Of a DNA stretch of 20,700 nt, positions 1-9,205 are shown in pieces. Source of the stretch: Larix sibirica. Taxonomy: Eukaryota; Streptophyta; Pinopsida; Pinales; Pinaceae. The notes under the pieces were generated by a model. It did not search any database. It was not told the origin of the DNA and worked only from the letters and a program-made list of their open reading frames with translations. A program made the translations under genes and the position numbers. Where the stretch lies: the NCBI GenBank assembly GCA_004151065.3, contig NWUY0300008650.1, positions 16,979 to 37,678 on the forward strand, in the 5' to 3' direction. Positions within the stretch are counted from its first letter, which is position 1, and every line of letters begins with the position of its first letter.

Positions 1-889
1 ATGCTTCGAGGATTTTTCCATCATTCGCTTCTTTAGCACTCTTAAAAAGGTTTGCACCTCAAGGGATTTGATCCCTCTCGGAGCTTGATAAATTCATAAT
101 TAAGATGGATCTATGCTGGTTTATTTTATTATAGTGGTCATTTTTTAATTTTGTTTGGATGTCAATTTACTTCTTTTTTTCAATTTAATTTATTAACATT
201 ACTATAAAATACCCAAGATGTACCATATGAAATTAATTGACTAAAAACAATAAAGAGAAATGTGCATACCTACATCTTGATTTGCCTACTTCGTGTTGAT
301 GGAAACTTATTGACTTTGGTGGAGAAAATTTCGATTGACCCCTACCACATAGCAAGTTATATTTTAATTTTTTCAAGTCAATTTATATAACACACTCATT
401 TATATCAACTTAGATTCATCTTAATTTCAAATCTATTAAGCACCTTGAACCATTATTATTACTTTATTTTTAGTTTTGTAAAATATTTTATTGGACCAAC
501 ATATGCCAACTCCAATGCTACAATCTCTTCAATGCTTGGTTGCAGAAATTAATATGGATTATTTCATCATTGTATTTATGGTTGCCAAATTTAATATGTA
601 ATCTTTTTTTAATTTCATATGGATTATTTCATCATTGTATTTATGCTTGCCAAATTTAATATGTAATCTTTTTTTAATTTCATTGAGAGACAACATTATA
701 TTTTTTTAATTAATTAATTTTTTTAGCTGACATGCATTAATGATGTAACACATCTCACCCACTTGGACTGTAGAGAGCACCTCTAAGCTCAAAGATGATC
801 AAAATGTTTGCAAATATGATGCTTGTAAGTTCAATGAATCAAGAAATAATAAACCTGGTAATCCAAGTTCTATAATCTAGCCCAAGTAC
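1..889. other. AT-rich non-coding left flank
   Basis: No open reading frame or RNA gene is supported here. The stretch is very AT-rich with long T and A runs. It contains one 65-bp tandem duplication (listed separately). It precedes the LRR pseudogene and is present only once in the window, so it lies outside the large duplication. Confidence 0.7.
552..681. repeat. 65-bp tandem duplication, two units
   Basis: Units 552-616 and 617-681 match at an offset of exactly 65 bases, with one mismatch seen (ggttgcc in the first, gcttgcc in the second). The unit is AT-rich and holds no coding signal. The offset equals that of the separate duplication at 1197-1326. Confidence 0.9.
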
Positions 890-2230
890 TAAAGGAATGT
901 TGCCATTAAAACAATTTTTACACGTCCCAAGATACTCTAAATTTGCAAAACTATTGTTTGTCAAATTCAACGTCATATAGGAACTTGATGAACATAAAAG
1001 AATCATTCTTTTGTTCAACCTATTGTGGGAGAGGTTCAGTCTGATTGAAATCTTGCACCTTGAGAGCTAATGAGGAGGTCCTCATGGGATGTCATTGTAA
1101 AGTAGATATTGTATGCCTCCAAGCAATCCAAAAGTTGCTAGTATTCTTCAAAGGGACTCAGCCAAACTTGAACAAGCTCCGATATCAATGAGGATAATAT
1201 CGGTGAGCTGATTTGCATGCAGATACAGAAAATCCAGCTGTTGAAGTTTACTAATTTCTGCATATCGGTGAGCTGATTTGCATGCAGATACAGAAAATCC
1301 AGCTGTTGAAGTTTACTAATTTCTGCAGGAATTTCACCAGTACGTAGATAGTGATACAAAGAAAGTTTGCAAATTGGTCGAGCCAATGGTTAGCTGAATG
1401 CTTCTTGTCAAACTATTATTGTAAAGCAGATCTAGCTACTGCAAATATAACAGTCAGCTAAGCATGCTGGAATGCTTCTAGGAGGCATTTATTAGCCAAA
1501 TAAAGATGTTGCAATGCTGCATTTGCACATAAACTGTCTCCAGTAGTACCTACCAAAGAATTGCTGGATAAAAACAGGTACTCAACACCCTGAAGCACTA
1601 AGCTCCGGAGGAATGGTGCCACTTAGGTTTATACTAAGTAGGTACAGATATCAAAGTTGATTTACTTACCTAAATCGTGCTGGAACATTACCAAAAAGCT
1701 TATTTCCAAGCAGTTCAGAGAGGATATCGTTCACGAGATTTGATTTCTGAACCTCATCTAGATTGCTTAATCCACCTGGGATTTCTCCTCCCAGATTATT
1801 ATTTCCAAGTGAGAAAACTAGAAGACTGTTGCATTACTTAAGTTCCTTGAGAATTGAGCCGCTCAAATTATTCTCTTGAAAATTCAGCATTTGAAGCCGT
1901 GTAAGCTAGCTTTACTCAATAGGTATTTACTATTAAGTCACTCAACCTAAAAATACCCAGTCCTAGAACTGTCAAATCTCTGCATTTGACAAACTCGAAA
2001 GGAATTCTACCGGAAAATTCATTATTAATTTATTGCCAATCGTCATAACTGTAAACTCTGTTATAATGCCCAAGTCCATTGGGATGATTCCAGAAAGTAC
2101 ATTAGAAAACAGCAGTAACACCAAAAGATTTGACAGATTACCAAGCTCAGAATGCACAGAACCATAAGAAAATAAGGATGTCCAGAATCTGGAGAGCTTG
2201 GAGTTTGCCAAAGGTCGCTGAAATGCTTCT
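890..2230 (-). pseudogene. LRR receptor-like (kinase or protein) pseudogene, ectodomain only
   Basis: Reading right to left, many plant-type LRR fragments can be translated, but in shifting frames broken by stops. They include SELGNLSNLLVLLLFSN and GIIPMDLG (about 2160-2070), NFQENNLSGSI (about 1890-1850), LGNNNLGGEIPGGLSNL (about 1810-1755), NLSGTIPPELS (about 1620), a shifted LFLSSNSLVG (about 1570), GEIPAEISKLQQL then FLYLHANQLTD (about 1343-1265), LNLSHNRL (1039-1016) and LNLTNNSFANLEYLG (about 972-925). The repeats fit the 24-residue plant LRR consensus (LxxLxLxxNxLxGxIPxxL) found in surface receptors for peptides or microbial patterns. No signal peptide, transmembrane segment or kinase domain is visible. 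The many frameshifts make a functional product very unlikely. A class XII-like receptor kinase ancestor is a guess. Confidence 0.8.
1197..1326. repeat. 65-bp perfect tandem duplication within the LRR pseudogene
   Basis: Units 1197-1261 and 1262-1326 are identical and code for part of an LRR on the minus strand. The second large copy (from 9206) has only one such unit, differing from both by gcatac for gcatgc and gaaattt for gaagttt. The extra unit causes part of the LRR to be read twice in different frames. Confidence 0.92.
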
Positions 2231-3179
2231 GAGCAAAGAAGACGATAAATTCAAACCATGACAGTTGAAAAAAGAAATCATTTAAGTATTCATGGATAAA
2301 CGTGTATAGTGGACACACAAGGATGGCAAACTGAACATGTTAAACCCCGTTAATTCAACCTAAGCTCATACACAAGAAATACCTGCAGGCAAAGGTAAGC
2401 CGTCAAGGAAACCGCAATCTGTTTTCACACTCAAATATGTAAAAGGAGACAATATGGAAACCAAAAAATACAAAATGCCCAGCACATCAAATGACTGCAT
2501 ACTCCAGCCAGCACAGGAGGCAGGGTGCTGCCTTTTTAAGATCCAGGAGGATCACTGGTGGTAGAAGTGAGAGAACCCAAAATCAAGTAATGCAACAATA
2601 TACTTCCTTAATAGACCCTCCTATGATATAACATTCACTTTAAGAAGGATCCATGCCATCAGAAATTTCCAGTTTGCCGATCATCAGTTCTCATTTAACA
2701 GAAGCATGAAGTTCGCATGGCTGTACTCCAAATTGTTTCAGCTTCTTTCCTGGCTGGATAATTTAATAAAAGAAACTCAACAGAGCTTTTGCGTGGTTGC
2801 ATCATGATTGAAGATAACCCGAACCCTTGTAATTTTGTGAGCAATTCAAATGTTCAGTAGTCAGCCCATGACAGTTCTATCTGTCTATCACAGAAACAAA
2901 ATAGGTAAAATCAGACTCCGAACAACTCTTTTGCTTTTGCATGGTTGCATCATGATTGAACATAACCCAAACCCTTATAATTTTGAGAGCAATTCAAATG
3001 CAGTTCAGTAGTCAGCCCATGACAGTTCTATCTGTCTAAATAAAACAAAACAAGTAAAATCAGACTCCAAAAAACTTCTTTCTTTGGAATTGCAAATGAA
3101 AGTTATGGGGGTAAAACTCACTGTTAGTGTTCCAGCTTCTCTGTACAATGAATTTACAATAATGCATCCGCTCTTTTAA
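2231..3179. other. No gene recognised
   Basis: Moderately AT-rich sequence between the LRR pseudogene and the weak plus-strand coding signals. The only structure seen is the diverged 148-bp tandem duplication at 2785-3080. A short minus-strand reading frame at 2061-2318 overlaps the LRR remnant and has no family features. Confidence 0.5.
2785..3080. repeat. Diverged 148-bp tandem duplication
   Basis: Units beginning at 2785 and 2933 share the start gcttttgc, then tggttgcatcatgattga, agcccatgacagttctatct and taaaatcagactcc. They differ by scattered substitutions and short indels, so this duplication is old. The same pair is present at 10741-11036 in the second large copy. Confidence 0.85.
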
Positions 3180-5135
3180 CTTGCAATTCTAATGGTAGAA
3201 GCTTTACGCCTGGACGACCTTTTAGTGCCACCAAAATATACCAGGGTGCATCTAGGAATCAGCATTCTGCTACTGATGCATCTCATTCATCACAATTAAT
3301 TACCACAAGAGCTTTCAGATACCGTAGGCCTTAGCCCTGTTGATTGTTTTAGTGAACCTGATATGTTTGGTTATACTATCCTATGTTTAATCGGAAAATT
3401 TTTTATGGCAGCGAATAAAGATGGTGAGCAATTAAAGCAACTAAACATAAATGCGACCAACACGGAGGAATGTCCAAATGCAGACTACCTTAGGCATCTA
3501 GGATTGACATTTGAAGAAAACATTTGGCAACCTCTTGAAAGTTCTATCATCTTTGATCAGGAATGTGTTCAAACTCCTGAAGGTTAAAAAAGACAAGATT
3601 CAAGATCTTTCTACCTAGGATTAGAAAGATTACACCTAACAACCCCTAACTACTGCAGAGAAAATTTCTGTAGTTCTGGATGAGAAGTTTGGCAGTTCAC
3701 CTTTCCTATCATCAACTGATGCTACCTTGATAAATGAAGGCCCTGCTGAGTCTTGGGCTTTACAAGATCAACAATTAATGTTCATCATTGCTCATTTCAT
3801 TGGCATCAATGAAAATGTCGATGTAAACGAGCAAAAAGGCAACCTTTATCTTCTGCTCATTCCCAATCTGATCTGAAGTCATTGTGATGACTCTCCTGAT
3901 GAGGGGCATGTAGGCTGTATAAAGTATAACAATTCTTGAACCTAAATCTTCAAGCAGATGTTCTAGTCGATTTCAAGAGGGAAATTCAACACTTAAGATC
4001 TCAAAAGCTGACTTTACAGTTTAAGTCAAGAAAGCCAATGCTTCAATATTCTAATTTCCTGTTATTTTCAGCTCATTAAGAATCAAATATAGCTTCTTCC
4101 AAGTGGAAGGGATGTACAGGCAGAATTGCATAAACTAGGAATAACCAATTCTCGATATTTTGAGGTCATTTTACAAAATTTCATTCCCACCAATTGTGCC
4201 AATCATGGAAGCGTGAAAGTATGATATGTACAAGGGTTACATTAGCTCTTCAGATATTTAAGGAAGCATACTTTTAGGTTGCTTCTTGGGAGGAATGCTT
4301 TCTTCATTTGTAAGGGAATTACTATTTTGCAATCATCAATCATGCAATCAATTCATCTTACAGAGCATTCTTGGAAACCCAATCAAAGGAGCTAGGCATT
4401 CCTTTTTATGCTCTTTTGTATAGTTCGTTCTTCTGCTAAATAAACCACCAAAAACTGCATGCATTCATACTGATAATGCCAACAAGAGCACAAAGAGTTC
4501 AAAATACATGGACCACGGTAGATTTAGATGCATGGGTTGAGAACCTTCTGAAATGCCAATCTGAGAGTTGATCTGTCAAGTGTGCTGGTGATATTTATTC
4601 CAGTCTGATCATCATGATGTGTATTTTGGTTTAGATTCTCATCTCGCAGTAATTACAAAAGAAGGAAGACCAAGTAAGGAGGTTACAGGGAAGCAATTCA
4701 AAGGGTAAGAAGGCAGACCACACAAGGATATTACCATTAAGCAGTTCAAAAAGTCTTTAAATAACTGCTGTTCAAATTTCTCAAATTTAGCATTTTCAAC
4801 AGTGCCATATTCTTGCCTGTGGGAGTTCTAGTTCCAAACCATGCCATTTATCTAATCTTCCAACTCTGATTTGCTAACACTATGTGCCAACTTGAATCTA
4901 TCTCTATGAGTGAATGTACTCTCAACAAAAGGATGGCAATGTGAGGCCACAAAGTTTTCCTCTTGCTGAAACACTATTCATACCATCCATTCAACCATTT
5001 AAGCCACTACACTGGCTAAAACAAAATTACAGGACTCTTAGTAGCAAAATCGATATTGTTAATAGATATTTGTGCCAATTATCTATTTTCCAACATAGCC
5101 TCCATCTAGATCTGGTAACTGCCTTAGATTATTAG
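3180..5135 (+). pseudogene. Possible degenerate or multi-exon plus-strand gene, family unknown
   Basis: Several short stretches look coding but do not join into one frame. A 3363-3587 segment ends at a plausible donor (CCTGAAG|GTTAAA). A following segment starts after a good branch and acceptor (CTAACTACTGCAG|AGAAAA, about 3660) and stays open to 3876. Joined at phase 1 they read ...CVQTPE then EKISVVLDEKFGSSPF. Near 4650 a small segment sits between an acceptor-like TCTCGCAG and a donor-like AAAGG|GTAAGA and encodes ITKEGRPSKEVTGKQFK. A last open stretch lies at 4914-5135. I do not recognise the protein. Stops and frame changes between the pieces make a pseudogene, or chance, at least as likely as a live gene. 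Confidence 0.25.
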
Positions 5136-6260
5136 GGCAGCCACTTTGGATCCATCTGTAAGTTACCCTCAATCTGTACATTTTAACCACCAACGATATC
5201 CCTTTGGAGGTATCACATGAAGCCTTGCACAAAATGATTTTTTTGCATGCAATAAATGTAAAACTGGTAATAAGAATGATGTTCTAATATTTCTGGTAAC
5301 AAATCTAGAGAATTTGTAACCCTGGAAAACAAATCTAGAATAAAATTTTTTATAAAAGCTCTTGTATTATGTTAGATAAGAAAATAGATCTATGATTTCT
5401 CAATCTCATATGTCATGGTTTTGGGAAAAGGTTTGTGTCACTCAAAAGTTAAAATTCAGACACCTAATAATATTTCATAAATAGGAGATTTACCTACAAC
5501 GTACAAACTTATATTTCAAACTTTCTAGATATTCAATAAATAAAAATCAGAAATCTCCAACTAACACCGTGTCTATTGAAGGTGGGAGCATCTCTGTAAA
5601 TTACCGAAAAATTAAAACTGCCAAGTTTCCAACAAAAGAGGACACTAGTTCTCCTAAATTCTAGACCAGTGCTTTTAAAAAACCGGCATAGATTCCTTTA
5701 AAGTGAGTAGATTTCTGGCTGATGCAGCTCTTCTAACTGTTTTGATTTTGCTATACTTATCACTACCATTCATTGCTACCGAATTAGATAGTTAACCACT
5801 AGAGCTTTTATAGTTCAAATACCATCTAATATTAACTCCTTTATAAACTGTCCAAAGAAAGCATAGACTCAAAGTAAAAAACTTTAGAACTTTCAAAAGT
5901 CATATTCCTGGAAGAAGTTCTAATGCTTAAAAAGGTCAAAGCTCCAACATGGCGTGGAAAGAGGCAAATTTTCTAGACATGGTGTTTATAGGACCATGCA
6001 TAGAGCCCAGCCTGAGGACAATGATACGAGTAAAAGACAGGTTACATTACTGGAGTTATTTTGATTACCATTAAATAAAATATACAGGTCACATTAATGA
6101 GGTCATTTTGGTTAACTACCATAATATATTCTTTTGTCTCGTTAAATGAGCCTAGAAGAAGGAACGGTATCCTGATTATAATGGTATTCAACAAAAAAGA
6201 CATCAAGCAAAGCCAGGAGTTTAGAATGAACCTTACAAAAACAGAAATGTGGTTCGAGTA
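5136..6260. other. No gene recognised; downstream flank of the minus-strand gene
   Basis: AT-rich sequence with stops in all frames apart from short chance frames. It would contain the 3' UTR and polyadenylation region of the minus-strand gene ending at 6261, but no polyadenylation signal could be chosen with confidence. Confidence 0.5.
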
Positions 6261-7754
6261 TTATTCTGCTGGTATCTGTCCACTTTGTAATTTTTTCTCC
6301 CTCAATTTATCGAATCCCTCTCTAACAGCAAATCTTATCTCATCAGATGTTGGCAATCTGCCAAATTGACGAACCTAAAACAAAAGGAAAAGTACTTAAA
6401 GTGAGAGAAGTAAAACACAATTATTTCGCACAAATTAAATCATTGTCATGCAAGTCACTTGAAAAATAAAACTGAAACATGCAAACTTACCATAGAAGCT
6501 TTCAAAGAAGAAATTCCACCTTGGCCCAATTTGTGCTTACCAAACTTTTCTAATCGAATTTTAGTGACCTCCTTTAAATGTCCGTACTTTCCATCCGTTC
6601 TCCCTTCCCTCTCATTCTTCAATATTGCCCATGTTGCTTCATCTATATCAGGTTCTCGAGGATGCTTTGGTTCTTTCCTCAAAACCCTTTTTATGTATCC
6701 CCTTTTATTGTGCAAGTGCTTGCATACTTCAGCTAACATCCATCTTTTATCAAAAATGTGTCCATATTCTTCAGTCATTATCTTTTCCAATTCCATTTTT
6801 TTCTCTTTCGGTTGTTGCTTCCAACTCAAGTTCATTGTTGACCCAAACAGGCGACAAGCTTCAGAATACAAAGTATGATAAAACTCTGAGCCACCTCCCT
6901 TCATCTTCAAAACCTCCCCTTTGTTGTCCACATAGAGGGTCATTTCTTTGTTCCCAGTTGATTGCACTGAATGCACAAGGAGGTTTTCATTACCACTTTC
7001 AAGTTTAGCCTCGAAACAACAATTAACAGGATTGCTAGGAGCAGAATCAAGGGATGAATCGGCAGGGTCGCTAGGATGAGAAGCAAGGGAAGAATTAGAG
7101 GGGTCACTAGGATGAGAATCAAGGGAGGGATTAGAGGGGTCACTTGGACGAGAATCAAGGGAGGAATTAGAGGGGTCAGTAGGACGAGAATCAAGGGAAG
7201 AATTAACGGGATCGCTAGGAGCAGAAATATCAGAAGAAAGATCAATAATAGGAGAATCACTTTGTCCATGGCTTTGACATCTTGCAATATTATCAGTTTG
7301 ACGAGTTAGTTTTATAGAACAATTTTCAACGACAACGGGAAAAGCAACTGTATTATTACTCCCGTTGATGCAGGTCGGAGGATGATTACTGTCAATTTTT
7401 TGGGAGAGAGCATACGCACGCTCTGTAAGAGCTAACTCCCTTTCTAAAATCTCCAATTTTGCTTTCTTGATGGCAATTCTTCTTTGTTCAAGCTCCAACT
7501 CTCTTATTTCTGCTCCATAGTCGAAGCCTTTACTTGGTTCCTGAGTGTCCAAAGAAAAATATATAAAAGTTAGTATGCAAATTGCACTTGCAGATAAAAC
7601 ATGGCTTATTACACTCAGACAAGGTACTCTTTTAGCTCTACTTTGTGGCTTCTTGAGGATCTTTAGCAAAGGTTGTAAGAAAAGGAATTGTCTAATACAA
7701 GAATGAATAACTAAAATTTTGGAATGAAACAAGTATCCATACCTTCATTTTCAT
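6261..7754 (-). CDS. Coiled-coil protein with 12-residue repeats and a Transposase_24-like C-terminal domain (three coding exons)
   Basis: Proposed coding exons on the minus strand are 7754-7743 (start ATG AAA ATG AAG), 7540-6491 and 6374-6261 (stop TAA). Introns are 7742-7541 (donor G|GTATGG, acceptor CACTCAG) and 6490-6375 (donor ATG|GTAAGT, acceptor TTTTGTTTTAG). All junctions are phase 0 and give about 391 residues. Residues 14-54 are a charged heptad-like coiled coil. Residues 110-181 are six 12-residue repeats (SRPSDPSNPSLD type). Residues about 240-391 resemble Transposase_24 (plant Ptta/En/Spm): spaced tryptophans at 244, 271 and 308 (DEATWAILKNER), then KIRLEKFGKHKLGQGG and, after splicing, VRQFGRLPTSDEIRF. 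The domain continuing across the last junction supports that intron. No DDE transposase catalytic domain is present, so it could be an accessory element ORF, a domesticated protein or an uncharacterised plant gene. The start is the least certain part: the frame is also open upstream through 7807. Confidence 0.65.
7010..7225 (-). repeat. Six-unit 36-bp coding minisatellite
   Basis: Six in-frame 36-bp units lie end to end (7225-7190, 7189-7154, 7153-7118, 7117-7082, 7081-7046, 7045-7010). On the minus strand they encode SAPSDPVNSSLD, SRPTDPSNSSLD, SRPSDPSNPSLD, SHPSDPSNSSLA, SHPSDPADSSLD and SAPSNPVNCCFE. The middle units are most alike and the ends most diverged. The product is a low-complexity, probably disordered linker between the coiled coil and the C-terminal domain. 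Confidence 0.93.
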
Positions 7755-8880
7755 AAGAAGGTAGTGATTTTTCGAAGGAATCTTCAATAACCAAATGCAG
7801 CCATGATCTGAAAAGTTAGATGCAACTAACTGAGTACACAGGGTTAAAAAACAGTTTCATTCTACTGAAAAAAAACAATAATATTATGACATAGTCCACG
7901 ATGCCCTTTAGAATGGGATTGCTGCTATTAACAAACATTGCACAAATCATCATGTCTAGGGCTGCAACACACTCGGTTTTAGAATAGCTAATGGCTGCCA
8001 TGGAATCAGTTCAATATCATGCTGACATACACCACCTAAGAATCTTGATAATCTTTAATAGAAGCATGTTTGTAGCTGATTCTGTCACCATTAACATTTG
8101 TAGAATTAAAATTGGCACAAGCATGATACCCGATGTCAAACATCCACCTGGGACCTATCTATTCGAAAAACAAACAAGTAATGAAATATCACCAGATGAA
8201 ATCACAGTTGTAACAAATGAAGTTACAGTCCTATTCTGGGCATTTTCTCTATAACCAACTTACAGTTCACAGGAAATAAACAAGTCACATATTGGGGTCA
8301 TATATAGAGTAACTAATGGACATTTCTGCATTTGTTTGTATATCCACAATGTGGGGCTTCTAATGGATGATGAGCCTGCATGTCATAAGATCTCATGGTG
8401 TCCACAATCTTCTAGGAGGCTCTGTATGCTCATCGAGGAGAAGAGGGTCACAAAAGAAACAAAAAATAAAACAAACCCTACGCACTATTTATCTTTAAAA
8501 AATCCATGATTCTCAAGGAAAAAAGTGTTTGGACCTCTCGTTTGTTTGAAGCTCTCACGATCCTCTGCACCCCGCTTTGGCAGCTTCTGGGAAACTTAGA
8601 CTGCGGGAGGCGCAGTGAGGTGATTCAACTGTGTTGGCTCCCGTTTGAAGCAGTAGCAGGGTTTATGAATGTACACTTGGCTGTACCACTGTTTGGGGAA
8701 ACTTTGAAAAGATTGGCGCCAACGACTTAGGTTGGTCAGATATATTGTCGTATCGGGGGATTCTGAAGGAGACCCTCTAAAATGGAATCTCAGCTAATCG
8801 TGGTAACATCTCACCGATATACCACAGCCGAACGACAAGGTTATCTGCAATCCAAGGCAGGGTAGCAGGTGAGAAAAAAG
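7755..8880 (-). other. Probable spliced 5' leader of the minus-strand gene
   Basis: On the minus strand a strong donor (GTGAACT|GTAAGT, GT at 8263-8262) and an acceptor (CTAACTTTTCAG, ending at 7808) would remove an intron of about 456 bases. This links a leader exon in the 8264-8850 region to the short exon 7807-7743. That exon starts with an out-of-frame ATG GCT GCA that stops quickly, a possible small upstream ORF. The 8530-8730 part is richer in GC than its surroundings, as expected of a leader exon. No transcript evidence is available, and the reading frames in this stretch on both strands look like chance. Confidence 0.35.
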
Positions 8881-8975
8881 GGTCCTACAAGGTAAAAACG
8901 AAAGGCCCATGGGTCCCCCCTGTTATTTGTGGTTGTTGTTGTGATGTAATTTATACATCACACATAGGGTTTATG
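8880..8975 (-). promoter_or_regulatory. Telobox plus site II promoter-like region
   Basis: A site II element (GGCCCA at 8904-8909, TGGGCC on the minus strand) lies about 55 bases from a telobox (TAGGGTTT at 8965-8972, AAACCCTA on the minus strand). In plants this pair is typical of TATA-less promoters of broadly expressed genes, bound by TCP and telobox factors. It lies just upstream of the inferred leader exon. A further AAACCCTA lies at 8473-8480 on the plus strand. Function is inferred from motifs only. Confidence 0.4.
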
Positions 8976-9204
8976 TTGAAATTTAAACAAATATGTACGA
9001 GGCAAATCACTACATTTATAATATATTTTTACATCATTTTAGAGGGTAGGGTTCTAAATGGATATGACAAAAAAAACCAAACTAGGTATTTTAATAAAAT
9101 AGTTATCTTATATTATTAATAATATATATTTATTTTAATTTTAAATTTGATACATAGTATATATTTATGTATAGTAAGTAAGTGCAATAATTATTTTATT
9201 AAGA
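8976..9204. other. AT-rich non-coding end of copy 1
   Basis: Long AT-rich tract (tatattattaataatatata type) with no coding signal. It stops at the n at 9205. The equivalent in copy 2 continues smoothly beyond 17160 into single-copy sequence. Confidence 0.7.
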
Positions 9205-9205
9205 N
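9205..9205. other. Single n marking a sequence join
   Basis: One unresolved base separates the last base of copy 1 from the first base of copy 2. To its left the sequence matches 17141-17160. To its right it matches 1185 onward. Both flanks are therefore interior sequence of the same locus, as expected of two overlapping contigs laid end to end. Confidence 0.9.

Larger units (their letters stand above)
1185..9204. repeat. Large direct duplication, copy 1 (about 8.0 kb)
   Basis: This block matches 9206-17160 base for base apart from about two dozen substitutions seen by eye. The offset is 8021 before, and 7956 after, the extra 65-bp unit at 1197-1326. I saw no other length difference over nearly 8 kb, even through homopolymers and AT tracts. 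The copy ends at the n at 9205. Its left edge is not a natural boundary, because the LRR pseudogene runs on leftwards into single-copy sequence. Inference: this is the 3' end of one contig. Confidence 0.95.

Noticed and set aside
6459-7309. Several plus- and minus-strand frames overlapping the Transposase_24-like exon
   Set aside because: They are shadow frames of the coding exon and its 36-bp repeats. The repeat keeps all frames open, which explains the Ile/Leu-rich and Arg/Gly-rich shadow proteins.
6455-7732. A single-exon 425-residue protein with an N-terminal membrane segment
   Set aside because: The first 64 codons and the last 11 lie in predicted introns (donor at 7742, acceptor at 7541; donor at 6490). 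The hydrophobic segment is intron read-through, and the spliced C-terminus fits the domain better.
7816-8254. Short frames on both strands starting at the palindromic ATGGCTGCCAT area, considered as an upstream coding exon
   Set aside because: No donor of the required phase joins the minus-strand frame to the exon at 7807, and neither frame shows family features.
8506-8730. Plus-strand 74-residue frame in the GC-richer block
   Set aside because: No domain or motif is visible. The copy at 16462 has amino-acid changes clustered in three positions within a short span, and the block is better explained as leader exon of the minus-strand gene.
6261-8975. Complete CACTA (En/Spm) transposon around the Transposase_24-like gene
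   Set aside because: No CACTA-type terminal inverted repeats, sub-terminal repeats or catalytic transposase frame were seen near the gene.
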